A stretch of 64,000 nt of DNA, taken from contig NZ_JOIZ01000002.1 of NCBI RefSeq assembly GCF_000721605.1, positions 248,001 to 312,000 of the forward strand, written 5' to 3'. Source of the stretch: Streptomyces sp. NRRL S-37. Its GTDB lineage: Bacteria > Actinomycetota > Actinomycetes > Streptomycetales > Streptomycetaceae. Of this stretch, positions 10,372-20,400 are shown piece after piece. Below the pieces are notes generated by a model. It was not told the origin of the DNA and ran no database searches. It was given only the letters and a program-made list of their open reading frames with translations. How positions within the stretch are numbered: the stretch's first letter is position 1; the number at the start of each line of letters is the position of its first letter. The position numbers and the translations under genes are program-made.

Positions 10372-11448
10372 TCAGACGCCCAGCGGCAGTTGCTGGACCA
10401 GCAGTTTTCCGGCCATGGTGACTCCGCCGTCCATCGCGATGGCGAGTCCGTCGGCGTAGACATGAGGTCCGGTGACCACGGGGCCGCTGTCGTCCTCGCC
10501 GTCCTCGGAACCGACCTGGCCCGTCAGATAGGGGATCGGGCTGTGACCGTGAACGACCCGGGTGCCGCCGTACGTATCCAGCAGGGAGCGCACCGCGTCG
10601 GCGCCGCCCTCGTCGCGGAAGGAGAACCGCTTGGTGAACTTGCGGAACAGGTCCCAGACCTCGTCGGCGTCGTTGCGGGTGAGCGTCTCGCGGACGGTGT
10701 CGTTGACCTCTTCGATGGAGCGGCCGTAGTCGAGGTAGGCGGTGGTGTCGGAGTGCAGCAGCAGGTGGCCGTCGACCGCCTCGACGGCGTCGAGGCGGGA
10801 CATCCACTGCAGGTGGTGGTCCTGGAGGCGGTCCATGTCGGTCTTCTGCCCGCCGTTGAGCAGCCAGGCCGCCTGGAAGGTGGCGGTGCCCGCGCCGGAG
10901 TTGACGGGGGTGTCGCCGAACCGCTTGGCGCCGATCAGCAGCAGCTCGTGGTTGCCCATGAGGGCCTTGCAGTAGCCGCCGGCGGCGGCGGCCTCGGCGG
11001 ACAGCCGCATCACGAGGTCGATGACGCCGATGCCGTCCGGGCCGCGGTCGGTGAAATCGCCGAGGAACCACAGCCGCGCCGTGCCCGCGCACCACTGGCC
11101 CGACGCGTCGAGCAGGCCCTGATCCTGGAGGGCGGCCACCAGCTCGTCGAGGTAGCCGTGGACGTCACCGACCACGTACAGCGGCCCCTGGCCGGTGGCG
11201 GGCTGCGGGGCGGGGACGGACGCGGGGTCGACGGTCACCTGGACAGTGTCACCCCGATTGATGACGGGGAGGTCCCGCTGGGTGGGTGTGTATCCCTCCG
11301 GGTAGGTCTCCTCGGAGGGCGGGACGACGTCGCCCGGGTGCGTGCTCTGGGCGTACGGACCGGTCTCGTGGACGTACGCGGGTACCCGGAAGTCGCGCAG
11401 CGTCGCCGTCCGCTCCACCTCGGGTCCCTGACCGGCCCCCTGAGTCAT
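10372..11448 (-). CDS. PPP-type metallophosphoesterase (Ser/Thr phosphatase-like)
   Basis: The 358-residue protein has all calcineurin-type metal motifs: GDVHG, GDFTDRG, GNHE and VHGHSP, in that order between about residues 88 and 325. It therefore probably uses a two-metal centre to hydrolyse phosphoesters. The GDVHG/GDFTDRG pattern is that of bacterial PPP phosphatases acting on phosphoproteins or diadenosine polyphosphates. The start at 11448 is supported by GGAGGGG six bases upstream; an in-frame ATG five codons earlier lacks this. It is separated by more than 550 bases from the LacI-type gene and seems monocistronic. Confidence 0.88.
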   Translation of the reverse strand: MTQGAGQGPEVERTATLRDFRVPAYVHETGPYAQSTHPGDVVPPSEETYPEGYTPTQRDLPVINRGDTVQVTVDPASVPAPQPATGQGPLYVVGDVHGYLDELVAALQDQGLLDASGQWCAGTARLWFLGDFTDRGPDGIGVIDLVMRLSAEAAAAGGYCKALMGNHELLLIGAKRFGDTPVNSGAGTATFQAAWLLNGGQKTDMDRLQDHHLQWMSRLDAVEAVDGHLLLHSDTTAYLDYGRSIEEVNDTVRETLTRNDADEVWDLFRKFTKRFSFRDEGGADAVRSLLDTYGGTRVVHGHSPIPYLTGQVGSEDGEDDSGPVVTGPHVYADGLAIAMDGGVTMAGKLLVQQLPLGV

Positions 11449-12004
11449 CGACCCCTCCACCATCGCGCCGCTTCCGCACCGCGTCGGACTGCCTGGTCGC
11501 AGCGGCCCGCGGTGTCGTGGGCCCATCATAGGAACGCGGATCGTGCCATGTGATGACCCAGGGGTGGTGAATCGGAGCAAGACTCCGGTTCACCGCGGCT
11601 TTCGCCCCGTTTGAGTAGGTCTTCGTCCGCCCTGAACCCGCCCCGGCCGCGCTCCTTCCGCCAGTGATGTTCCGGGGGCCCGCCTGTTTCGCCCGGAGAG
11701 GCAACCAGGGAACCCTTTCTTCCCACTCCTCCGGGGCCGCCGCGGAACTGCCGCTTCCCCCCTCCGGAAGCGGAAGCTCCACGCTCCGACCGCGATACGC
11801 CCACCCGGGGCCCCTGCGCCCCGACCACCAGGACTCCCGCAGGCGCCGATCCACGGGAGCGGGGTGTGGTGGTGCGGCGGAGGCCGCCGCTTACCCGGTC
11901 CCCACCCGGTTCACTGTGGCAACACGGTACGGGCCCGACTGCGGCGGCCTCGCCGCACCACCACACCCCCGACCCCGCGACGCAACCCCACGCGGGTCCC
12001 CGCC
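11449..12004. other. 556-base gene-free gap between the phosphatase and LacI-type genes
   Basis: No frame here has convincing coding character; the long minus-strand frame crossing it is a shadow of the LacI-type gene. The gap holds a long inverted repeat (11861-11969) 35 bases after the LacI-type stop, and a small hairpin CTTCC/GGAAG around 11755-11770. The phosphatase promoter must lie near its right-hand part on the minus strand. Confidence 0.6.
11861..11969. repeat. Long near-perfect inverted repeat (29/30-base arms)
   Basis: The left arm 11861-11890 and right arm 11941-11969 are reverse complements except for one extra base in the left arm, separated by 50 bases. The arms begin GGGGTGTGGTGGTGCGGCG and end with the complement. 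Placed 36 bases after the LacI-type stop, it could be a terminator, but arms this long are more than one needs. Confidence 0.75.
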
Positions 12005-13117
12005 TCACGACCCCTTCGGCGACCTCGGCGGGCTGACCGTCGTACGGGGCGGGCGCCGCTGCGAGGAGGTCCGCACGATCAGCTCGGTCGGTATGACCTG
12101 TTCCACCGGCTGGTCCGGGTCGACCCCCTCGATGGCGTCGATGAGCAGCTGGATCACCGCCGTACCGATGCGGCGCGGTTTGAGGGAGAGCGTGGTGACG
12201 GGCGGTTCGGTGTTGGCGTAGACCGTGGACTCGCTGCAGCAGACGAGCAGCAGGTCGTCCGGGACGCGCAGGCCGTAGCGGCGGGCGGCGGCGAGCAGAT
12301 CGGTGCCGTTCGGATCGAACAGGCCGTAGACGGCGTCGGGCCGGTCGGGGCGGGCGAGCAGCCGGTCGGCGGCGACGGCGCCCGCGCACGGATCGTGCGC
12401 CGGGTAGGCCTCGTAGACCGGGTCCTGGCCCACACGCTCGCACCAGCGCAGATACGCGGTGGTCGACAGGTGGGTGTACGTGTCGGTGGTGGTGCCGGTG
12501 AGCAGGCCGATGCGGCGGGCGCCGGCGTCGGCGAGGTGGTCGAGGATGCCCGTCACGGCGGCCTCGTGGTCGTTGTCGACCCAGGCCGTGACCGGCAGTG
12601 AGCCGGCCGGGCGGCCGTCGGAGACGACCGGTAAGCCCTGGCGGACCAGCTCGCTGACCACCGGGTCCTGGTCGGAGGGGTCGATGACGACCGTGCCGTC
12701 CAGGGCGACATTGGACCACACGTCGTGGCGGGAGGTCGCGGGCAGGATGACGAGGGCGTAGCCGCGGGCGAGCGCGGCGGAGGTGGCGGCACGCGCCATC
12801 TCGGCGAAGTACGCGAACTCGGTGAAGGTGAAAGGTTCATCCCCGTATGTCGTCACGGTCAGGCCGATGAGTCCGGACTTCCCGGTGCGGAGCGTGCGGG
12901 CGGCGGCCGAGGGGCGGTACCCCAGCCTGTCGGCCACCTCGCGGACGTGGCGCCGGGTGGCGTCCGGGAGCCTGCCCTTGCCGTTGAGGGCGTCGGAGAC
13001 GGTCGTGATGGAGACTCCGGCGGCGGCGGCCACGTCCCTGATGCCCGCTCGTTCCGGCCGGCTGCTTCGGCGTGAGGTATCCGCGCGGCTCACCTGGTGC
13101 TTCCCTGCTGCTGTCAT
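12005..13117 (-). CDS. LacI-family transcriptional regulator
   Basis: The 370-residue repressor-type protein has an N-terminal helix-turn-helix at about residues 25-50 (IRDVAAAAGVSITTVSDALN) and a hinge helix segment YRPSAAARTLRTGKSG. A periplasmic-binding-protein-like sensor domain follows to about residue 350. Effector unknown. The start MTAAGKHQVSR at 13117 was chosen because the upstream extension is not conserved in character. No transport or sugar operon is adjacent, so its targets are probably elsewhere, or it controls itself. Confidence 0.9.
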   Translation of the reverse strand: MTAAGKHQVSRADTSRRSSRPERAGIRDVAAAAGVSITTVSDALNGKGRLPDATRRHVREVADRLGYRPSAAARTLRTGKSGLIGLTVTTYGDEPFTFTEFAYFAEMARAATSAALARGYALVILPATSRHDVWSNVALDGTVVIDPSDQDPVVSELVRQGLPVVSDGRPAGSLPVTAWVDNDHEAAVTGILDHLADAGARRIGLLTGTTTDTYTHLSTTAYLRWCERVGQDPVYEAYPAHDPCAGAVAADRLLARPDRPDAVYGLFDPNGTDLLAAARRYGLRVPDDLLLVCCSESTVYANTEPPVTTLSLKPRRIGTAVIQLLIDAIEGVDPDQPVEQVIPTELIVRTSSQRRPPRTTVSPPRSPKGS

Positions 13118-13558
13118 GGCGAGCCGATAGTAGGGCTCATGCGGTGGGGTAGGGCGGACGCATATGCACGCGTTGATAGGCACGTTTCTGCATGATCAAT
13201 TAGAGTCAATTACCTTGGAAATAAAGGGTGTTGAACGTTCCCATGCCAGGAGCTGGGGTGTCGGCGCATGCGAGCCTGCCGTGGGTGCGATGTTGCGAAG
13301 AGGTCTCAACTCACCTGCACGGGGGACGCGCGCCACGGCGCAAGCCACCGGCGCGTAGATATATGTGCAGCGCGCCCCTGGCCCGCACGCCATTCGTACA
13401 CCTTCGGGTTACGTTGCCCTTGTTGCCGCTGTGACGTACGAGGCAGGCGTGGGCATCCGGCGCTCCTCTACGCAGCGGCGTCGAATCCTCTTAAGGTGAG
13501 CAGTATTGGATGTCGGCGGCGGACACGGGTGCCGCCGGTCTTCGCGAGGAGGACTGCG
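13118..13558. other. Divergent regulatory gap between the LacI-type gene and hisC2
   Basis: This 441-base stretch contains no convincing gene. Its 13170-13240 part is AT-richer than its surroundings (TGATCAATTAGAGTCAATTA) and is a likely site for the divergent promoter and LacI-type self-regulation. I could not define a clean operator palindrome. Confidence 0.5.
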
Positions 13559-14638
13559 GTGAGCGAGACGAGCCCCAAGCTGCGCGCCGAGCTGGAGGGG
13601 ATCCCCACGTACAAACCGGGCAAGCCGGCGGCGGCCGACGGACCGGTGGCGTACAAGCTGTCCTCCAACGAGAACCCCTATCCGCCGCTGCCGGGCGTGA
13701 TGGAGACCGTGACGGCCGCGGCGTCCTCCTTCAACCGGTACCCGGACATGGCCTGTACGGCGCTGACGGCCGAGCTGTCCGAGCGCTTCGGCGTCCCGGT
13801 GTCCCACGTGGCCACCGGCACCGGATCGGTCGGTGTCGCCCAGCAGCTGGTGCAGGCCACGGCGGGTCCGGGCGACGAGGTGATCTACGCCTGGCGGTCC
13901 TTCGAGGCGTACCCGATCATCACGCAGATCAGCGGCGCCACCTCGGTCAAGGTGCCGCTGACCCCGGGCGATGTGCACGACCTGGACGCGATGGCCGGGG
14001 CGATCACCGACCGGACCCGGCTCGTCTTCGTCTGCAACCCCAACAACCCGACCGGCACGGTCGTGCGACGGGCCGAGCTGGAGCGCTTCCTCGACCGGGT
14101 GCCGGGCGATGTCCTGGTGGTGCTCGACGAGGCCTACCGCGAGTTCATCCGGGACACCGAGGTGCCGGACGGCGTCGAGATCTACCGGGAGCGGCCCAAC
14201 GTCTGCGTCCTGCGGACCTTCTCCAAGGCGTACGGCCTGGCGGGGCTGCGCGTCGGTTTCGCCATCGCCCACGAGCCGGTGGCGGCGGCGCTGCGCAAGA
14301 CGGCGGTGCCGTTCGGGGTGAGCCAGATCGCCCAGGACGCGGCGATCGCCTCGCTGCGCGCCGAGGACGAGCTGATCGGCCGGGTCGGCTCGCTGGTCTG
14401 TGAGCGCAACCGCGTGATGGACGCGCTGCGGGACCAGGGCTGGACGGTGCCCGAGACCCAGGCCAACTTCGTCTGGCTGCGGCTGGGGGAGCGCACGGCG
14501 GCGTTCGCGCAGACGTGCGAGCAGGCGGGTGTGGTCGTCCGGCCGTTCCCCGGGGAGGGCGTGCGGGTCACGGTCGGCGAGACCGAGGCGAACGACATCT
14601 TCCTGAAGGCGGCGGAAGGCTTCCGTAAGCAGCTCTGA
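13559..14638 (+). CDS. hisC: Histidinol-phosphate/aromatic aminotransferase (HisC2/Pat type)
   Basis: The 359-residue fold-type I PLP enzyme transfers amino groups in histidine or aromatic amino-acid synthesis. Motifs include [14 protein letters not shown] near residue 30, [17 protein letters not shown], the Schiff-base lysine in [12 protein letters not shown], and the C-terminal Arg region [13 protein letters not shown]. It stands outside any his operon, which fits actinobacterial Pat enzymes that act on phenylpyruvate. Pat versus HisC is not settled by sight. The GTG start at 13559 has GAGGAGGAC upstream. pheA in this window makes phenylpyruvate, a possible substrate link. Confidence 0.9.
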   Translation: MSETSPKLRAELEGIPTYKPGKPAAADGPVAYKLSSNENPYPPLPGVMETVTAAASSFNRYPDMACTALTAELSERFGVPVSHVATGTGSVGVAQQLVQATAGPGDEVIYAWRSFEAYPIITQISGATSVKVPLTPGDVHDLDAMAGAITDRTRLVFVCNPNNPTGTVVRRAELERFLDRVPGDVLVVLDEAYREFIRDTEVPDGVEIYRERPNVCVLRTFSKAYGLAGLRVGFAIAHEPVAAALRKTAVPFGVSQIAQDAAIASLRAEDELIGRVGSLVCERNRVMDALRDQGWTVPETQANFVWLRLGERTAAFAQTCEQAGVVVRPFPGEGVRVTVGETEANDIFLKAAEGFRKQL

Positions 14639-14654
14639 CCAGCGTGTACGTCCA

Positions 14655-14683
14655 GGCGGCCGGCGGCTTGTCCGCCGGCCGCC
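14655..14683 (+). terminator. Strong hairpin terminator after hisC2
   Basis: GGCGGCCGGCGG pairs perfectly with CCGCCGGCCGCC across a five-base loop, followed by TTCGTGTGTG. It lies 16 bases after the hisC2 stop. Confidence 0.8.
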
Positions 14684-14768
14684 TTCGTGTGTGCCGGAAG
14701 TGCGCGCAGTGGGGTCGACGTCACAGGGGACCCCCCTTCCCGGTCAGAAAAACGGTAGGTCATAATTG

Positions 14769-14794
14769 CTTGTGAATGTGAACGCTTTCACAAG
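14769..14794 (+). promoter_or_regulatory. Rex operator (ROP) upstream of cydA
   Basis: TGTGAACGCTTTCACA at 14777-14792 matches the Streptomyces Rex operator pattern TGTGAAC-N3/4-TTCACA. Rex represses cydABCD when NADH is low and releases it when oxygen limitation raises NADH. A second, wider pair, CTTGTGAA (14769-14776) with TTCACAAG (14787-14794), shares the right half. A possible -10 (CATAAT, 14761-14766) lies just upstream. Confidence 0.88.
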
Positions 14795-14877
14795 CGCATC
14801 CCGTTTTCCTCCGAGATGTCGGGGACGAACGGGATCAAGCAGGCCGCCGCGACCACGGCGAAGTAAGGAGCGACGAC

Positions 14878-16383
14878 GTGGATCTGGCTCTGGCGCCGGA
14901 GACCCTGGCGCGATGGCAGTTCGGTATCACCACCGTCTACCACTTCCTCTTCGTTCCCCTGACGATCTCGCTCGCCGCCCTCACCGCGGGGCTGCAGACC
15001 GCCTGGGTGCGCACGGAGAAGGAGAAGTACCTCAAGGCGACGAAGTTCTGGGGCAAGCTCTTCCTGATCAACATCGCGATGGGTGTGGTCACCGGCATCG
15101 TGCAGGAGTTCCAGTTCGGCATGAACTGGTCCGACTACTCGCGGTTCGTCGGTGACGTCTTCGGTGCTCCGCTCGCCTTCGAGGCCCTGATCGCCTTCTT
15201 CTTCGAGTCCACCTTCATCGGCCTGTGGATCTTCGGCTGGGACAAGCTGCCCAAGAGGATCCACCTGGCCTGCATCTGGATGGTCTCGATCGGCACCCTG
15301 CTGTCGGCGTACTTCATCCTCGCCGCCAACTCCTGGATGCAGCACCCGGTCGGCTACCGGATCAACGAGGAGAAGGGCCGCGCCGAGCTCACCGACTTCT
15401 GGCTGGTGCTCACCCAGAACACCACCCTCAACCAGGTCTTCCACAGCTTCTCGGCGGCCTTCCTCACGGGCGGCGCCTTCATGGTCGGCATCGCCGCCTT
15501 CCACCTGATGCGCAGGAAGCACATCCCGGTGATGCGGACCTCGCTCCGGCTCGGCCTGGTGACCCTGGCGGTCGGCGGTCTGCTCACCGCGGTCAGCGGC
15601 GACACCCTCGGCAAGGTCATGTACGAGCAGCAGCCGATGAAGATGGCCGCCGCCGAGGCCCTGTGGGACGGCGAGGAACCGGCGCCGTTCTCCGTGTTCG
15701 CCTACGGCGACGTCGACCAGGGCCACAACAAGGTCGCCCTGGAGATCCCCGGCCTGCTGTCCTTCCTGGCCCACAGCGACTTCGAGTCGTACGTGCCCGG
15801 CATCAACGACACCAACGAGGCCCTCCGGGAGAAGTTCGGCCCCGGCGACTACAAGCCCATCGTCCCGGTCGCCTACTGGGGCTTCCGCTGGATGATCGGC
15901 TTCGGCATGGCCTCCTTCACGCTCGGCCTCCTCGGGCTGTGGCTCACCCGCAAGAAGTTCCTGCTGCCGGCCGCCCACCGCACCGGCGAGGACGAGGTCC
16001 CGCGCCTGGTACTGCTGAAGCAGCCCCTCGGATCCCGGCTCACCCGGCTCTACTGGCTCCTCGCGCTGTGGACCATGGCGTTCCCGCTGATCGCCAACGC
16101 CTGGGGCTGGATCTTCACCGAGATGGGCCGGCAGCCCTGGGTGGTCTACGGCGTCATGCAGACCCGGGACGCGGTCTCCCCCGGCGTCTCCACCGCCGAG
16201 GTCCTCACCTCGATGTCCGTCTTCACCCTGCTCTACGCCGTCCTGGCCGTCATCGAGGTCAAGCTGCTCGTCAAGTACGTCAAGGCGGGCCCGCCCGAGC
16301 TCAGCGACTCCGACCTCAACCCGCCCACGAAGCTCGGCGGCGACCTCCGTGACGCCGACAAGCCGATGGCCTTCTCGTACTAG
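14878..16383 (+). CDS. cydA: Cytochrome bd ubiquinol/menaquinol oxidase subunit I
   Basis: CydA carries the three hemes of the high-affinity bd terminal oxidase. The protein is 501 residues, the short Q-loop form typical of actinobacteria. Visible family features are the opening ARWQFGITTVYHFLFVPLTI with the heme-ligand His, the acidic residues of EFQFGMNWSDYSRFVGDVFG, and the GRQPW motif near residue 418. About nine membrane helices can be seen. The GTG start has AAGGAG nine bases upstream. It heads the operon cydA-cydB-cydDC and sits behind a Rex operator. Confidence 0.98.
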   Translation: MDLALAPETLARWQFGITTVYHFLFVPLTISLAALTAGLQTAWVRTEKEKYLKATKFWGKLFLINIAMGVVTGIVQEFQFGMNWSDYSRFVGDVFGAPLAFEALIAFFFESTFIGLWIFGWDKLPKRIHLACIWMVSIGTLLSAYFILAANSWMQHPVGYRINEEKGRAELTDFWLVLTQNTTLNQVFHSFSAAFLTGGAFMVGIAAFHLMRRKHIPVMRTSLRLGLVTLAVGGLLTAVSGDTLGKVMYEQQPMKMAAAEALWDGEEPAPFSVFAYGDVDQGHNKVALEIPGLLSFLAHSDFESYVPGINDTNEALREKFGPGDYKPIVPVAYWGFRWMIGFGMASFTLGLLGLWLTRKKFLLPAAHRTGEDEVPRLVLLKQPLGSRLTRLYWLLALWTMAFPLIANAWGWIFTEMGRQPWVVYGVMQTRDAVSPGVSTAEVLTSMSVFTLLYAVLAVIEVKLLVKYVKAGPPELSDSDLNPPTKLGGDLRDADKPMAFSY

Positions 16384-16403
16384 GCCGAGGGAGCTGCACC
16401 GTC

Positions 16404-17408
16404 ATGGAACTGCACGACGTCTGGTTCGTCCTGATCGCCGTCCTGTGGACCGGCTACTTCTTCCTGGAGGGCTTCGACTTCGGGGTCGGCGTCCTCACCA
16501 AGCTGCTCGCCCGGGACCGCGCCGAGAAGCGGGTGTTGATCAACACCATCGGCCCCGTCTGGGACGGCAACGAGGTGTGGCTGCTCACGGCCGGCGGCGC
16601 GACCTTCGCCGCCTTCCCCGAGTGGTACGCCACGCTCTTCTCCGGCTTCTACCTGCCGCTGCTGCTCATCCTGGTCTGCCTGATCGTCCGCGGTGTCGCC
16701 TTCGAGTACCGGGTGAAGCGGCCGGAGGAGAACTGGCAGCGCAACTGGGAGACGGCGATCTTCTGGACCTCGCTGCTCCCGGCCTTCCTGTGGGGCGTGG
16801 CCTTCGGGAACATCGTGCACGGCGTGAAGATCGACGCCGAGTTCGAGTACGTGGGGAACGTCGGTGACCTGCTCAACCCGTACGCGCTGCTGGGCGGTCT
16901 GGTCACCCTGACACTGTTCACCTTCCACGGCACGGTGTTCACGGCGCTGAAGACGGTCGGTGATATCCGGGAGCGGGCGCGGAGGCTGGCCCTGCGCGTC
17001 GGCCTCGTCACCGCCGCACTGGCCTCGGCCTTCCTGCTGTGGACACAGGCCGACCGCGGCGACGGCACCAGCCTGGTCGCGCTGGTCGTGGCGGTCGCCG
17101 CGCTGGTCGCCGCCCTGCTGGCGAACCAGGCGGGTCGCGAGGGATGGTCGTTCACCCTGTCCGGCCTCACCATCGTGGCCGCCGTGGCGATGCTCTTCCT
17201 GACGCTCTTCCCGAACGTCATGCCGTCCACGCTGGACGCCGACTGGAGCCTGACCGTCACCAACGCCTCCTCCAGCCCCTACACCCTGAAGATCATGACC
17301 TGGCTCGCAGTGATCGCCACACCGGTGGTGCTGCTCTACCAGGGCTGGACGTACTGGGTGTTCCGCAAGCGGATCGGCACCCAGCACATCGCCGACCCCG
17401 TGCACTGA
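16404..17408 (+). CDS. cydB: Cytochrome bd oxidase subunit II
   Basis: The 334-residue membrane protein is the CydB partner that stabilises CydA and shapes the proton path. The opening MELHDVWFVLIAVLWTGYFF and the GFDFGVGVL segment are family-typical, as is IGPVWDGNEVWLLTAGGA. Eight to nine hydrophobic helices are visible. It begins 20 bases after cydA and ends next to the fused transporter gene, so it is the second gene of the operon. Confidence 0.98.
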   Translation: MELHDVWFVLIAVLWTGYFFLEGFDFGVGVLTKLLARDRAEKRVLINTIGPVWDGNEVWLLTAGGATFAAFPEWYATLFSGFYLPLLLILVCLIVRGVAFEYRVKRPEENWQRNWETAIFWTSLLPAFLWGVAFGNIVHGVKIDAEFEYVGNVGDLLNPYALLGGLVTLTLFTFHGTVFTALKTVGDIRERARRLALRVGLVTAALASAFLLWTQADRGDGTSLVALVVAVAALVAALLANQAGREGWSFTLSGLTIVAAVAMLFLTLFPNVMPSTLDADWSLTVTNASSSPYTLKIMTWLAVIATPVVLLYQGWTYWVFRKRIGTQHIADPVH

Positions 17409-17414
17409 GGGTGT

Positions 17415-17428
17415 GTTTCACGTGAAAC
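17415..17428. other. parS site (ParB-binding centromere sequence) at the cydDC start
   Basis: GTTTCACGTGAAAC is a perfect match to the Streptomyces parS palindrome bound by ParB, which organises and segregates the origin region. It overlaps the first codons of cydDC. Confidence 0.92.
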
Positions 17429-20400
17429 CGATCGACCCGCGCCTGCTCCGGTACGCCCGCGCCACCCGTGGCTTCCTGGTGGCGGTCGTCGGCCTGGGCG
17501 CCATGGGCGCGGTGCTGGTCATCGCCCAGGCCATGCTCATTGCCGAGGTCGTGGTGGGCGCGTTCCGAGACGGACGGTCCGCCGCCGATCTCGGCACTCC
17601 CCTGCTGCTCCTCGTCGTCGTCGCACTCGGCCGCGGTCTGGTCGGCTGGCTGACCGAGCTGGCCGCGCACCGGGCGAGCGCCGTGGTCAAGTCGGAGCTG
17701 CGGGGGCGGCTGCTGGAGCGGGCGACGGCGCTGGGGCCGGGGTGGCTGGACGGTCAGCGCACCGGATCGCTGGTCGCGCTGGCCACCCGGGGGGTCGACG
17801 CCCTCGACGGCTACTTCTCGCGCTACCTTCCCCAGCTGGGGCTCGCGGTGGTCGTCCCGGTGGCGGTGCTGGCGCGGATCGTCACCGAGGAGTGGGTCTC
17901 GGCGGCGATCATCGTGGGCACCCTGCCGCTCATCCCGGTCTTCATGGTGCTGATCGGCTGGGCCACCCAGTCCCGGATGGACCGCCAGTGGCTGGTGCTG
18001 TCCCGGCTGTCCGGCCACTTCCTGGACGTCGTCGCCGGACTGCCGACGCTGAAGGTCTTCGGACGGGCCAAGGCGCAGGCGGAGTCGATCCGCCGGATCA
18101 CCGACGAGTACCGGCGGGCGACCATGCGGACGCTGCGGATCGCCTTCATCTCCTCCTTCACACTGGAACTGCTCGCCACACTGTCGGTGGCGCTGGTCGC
18201 GGTGACGATCGGCATGCGGCTCGTCCACGGCGAACTGGACCTCTACACCGGCCTGATCGTCCTGATCCTGGCGCCCGAGGCCTATCTGCCGCTGCGGCAG
18301 GTCGGCGCCCAGTACCACGCGGCGGCGGAGGGCCTCGGGGCGGCGGAGGACATCTTCTCGGTGCTGGAGACGCCCGTGCCCGCGCCGGGGACGGCGGCGG
18401 TGCCGACGGGCGCCCTCGCCTTCGAGGACGTGACGGTCCGCCATCCCGGCCGGTCCACGGACGCGGTGACGGACGTGTCCTTCACCGTCGCCCCCGGGGA
18501 GACGGTCGCGCTCGTCGGACCGAGCGGCGCGGGCAAGTCGACCCTGCTGAGCGTGCTGCTCGGGTTCGTCCGCCCCACCGGGGGCCGGGTGCGGATCGGG
18601 GGAGCCGACCTCGCCGGACTCGACCTCGCCGAGTGGCACGCCCGCGTCGCCTGGGTGCCGCAACGGCCGCACCTGTACGCGGGGACGATCACCGAGAACG
18701 TGCGGCTGGCCCGCCCCGACGCGGACGACGACGCCGTGCGGCGCGCCCTGCGGGACGCCGGGGCGCTGGAGTTCGTGGACGCGCTGCCCGACGGCGCCGA
18801 AACCGTGCTCGGCGAGGACGGGACGGGACTGTCGGCCGGGCAGCGGCAGCGTCTGGCACTGGCCCGGGCGTTCCTCGCGGACCGGCCCGTCCTGCTCCTC
18901 GACGAGCCGACGGCGTCGCTGGACGGCGCCACCGAGGCCGATGTCGTGGCGGCGGTACGGCGGCTGGCCGCCGGACGGACGGTGCTGCTCGTGGTGCACC
19001 GGCCGGCGCTGCTGGCCGTCGCGGACCGGGTGGTGCGGCTCGCCGGACCGGCTCCCGCGGGCGTCCACGGGGAGCCCGTACGCCGGGCGGCCGGCCCCGT
19101 GCCGGCCGCGGAAGCCGCTTCCGTACCGGCCGGCGGGCCCGCCGAATCCGAGGCGGCCACGGTCCCGGGCGGTGTCCTCGCCCGCGTCCGTGCCCTGTCC
19201 GGCGCCCGGCGGGGGAGGATCACCCTCGCGCTGTTGCTCGGCACCCTCGCCCTGGGCAGTGCCGTCGGGCTCATGGCGACCTCCGGGTGGCTCATCTCCC
19301 GGGCCTCGCAGCAGCCGCCCGTGCTGTATCTGATGATGGCCGTGACGGCGACCCGCGCCTTCGGCATCGGCCGGGCCGTGTTCCGCTACGCCGAGCGGCT
19401 CGTGTCGCACGACGCCGTGCTGCGCATGCTGGCCGACACCCGCGTCGCGGTGTACCGGCGCCTGGAGCGGCTGGCGCCCGCCGGACTGCGCGGCGCCCGC
19501 CGGGGCGACCTGCTCTCCCGGCTGGTCTCCGACGTGGACGCGCTCCAGGACTACTGGCTGCGCTGGCTGCTGCCGGCCGGTGCGGCCGTCGCCGTCTCCG
19601 CCCTGACCGTCGGCTTCACCGCCTGGCTGCTGCCCGAGGCGGGCGCCGTGCTCGCGGCCGGGCTCCTCGCGGCGGGCGTCGGCGTGCCCCTGCTGACCTC
19701 TGCTGTGGCCCGCCGCGCGGAACGCAGGCTGGCACCGGCGCGGGGCGTCCTCGCGACCCGCGTGACCGATCTGCTCACCGGTACCGCGGAGCTGACCGTC
19801 GCCGGTGCCCTGCCCGCGCGGGCCGCCGAGACCCGCCGGGCCGACGGCACACTCACCCGGATCGCCTCGCGCGCCGCCACCGCCACCGCCCTCGGCGACG
19901 GGCTCACCGCGATGGTCTCAGGACTGACCGTGGCGGCCGCCGCCCTCGCCGGCGTCCAGGCCGTGGCCGCCGGCCGGCTGGACGGTGTGGCCCTCGCCGT
20001 CGTCGTCCTCACCCCGCTGGCCGCGTTCGAGGCCGTCCTCGGGATGCCGCTCGCCGTGCAGTACCGGCAGCGGGTGCGCCGCAGCGCCGAGCGCGTGTAC
20101 GAGGTCCTGGACGCCCCGGTCCCCGTGCGGGAGCCCCGGACGCCCCGGCAGGCACCCGCCTCGCCGTTCCCGCTCGTGGTCAAGGGGCTGGCCGCCCGAC
20201 ACCCCGGACAGGACCGGGACGCGCTCGCCGGGGTGGACCTGACGCTGGAACGGGGCCGCCGGATCGCGGTGGTCGGCCCGTCCGGCTCCGGGAAGACGAC
20301 CCTCGCGCAGGCGCTGCTGCGGTTCCTGGACCCGGACGCGGGCGCCTACACCCTGGCCGGGGTGGACGCGTACGCCCTGGACGGCGACGACGTGCGGCGG

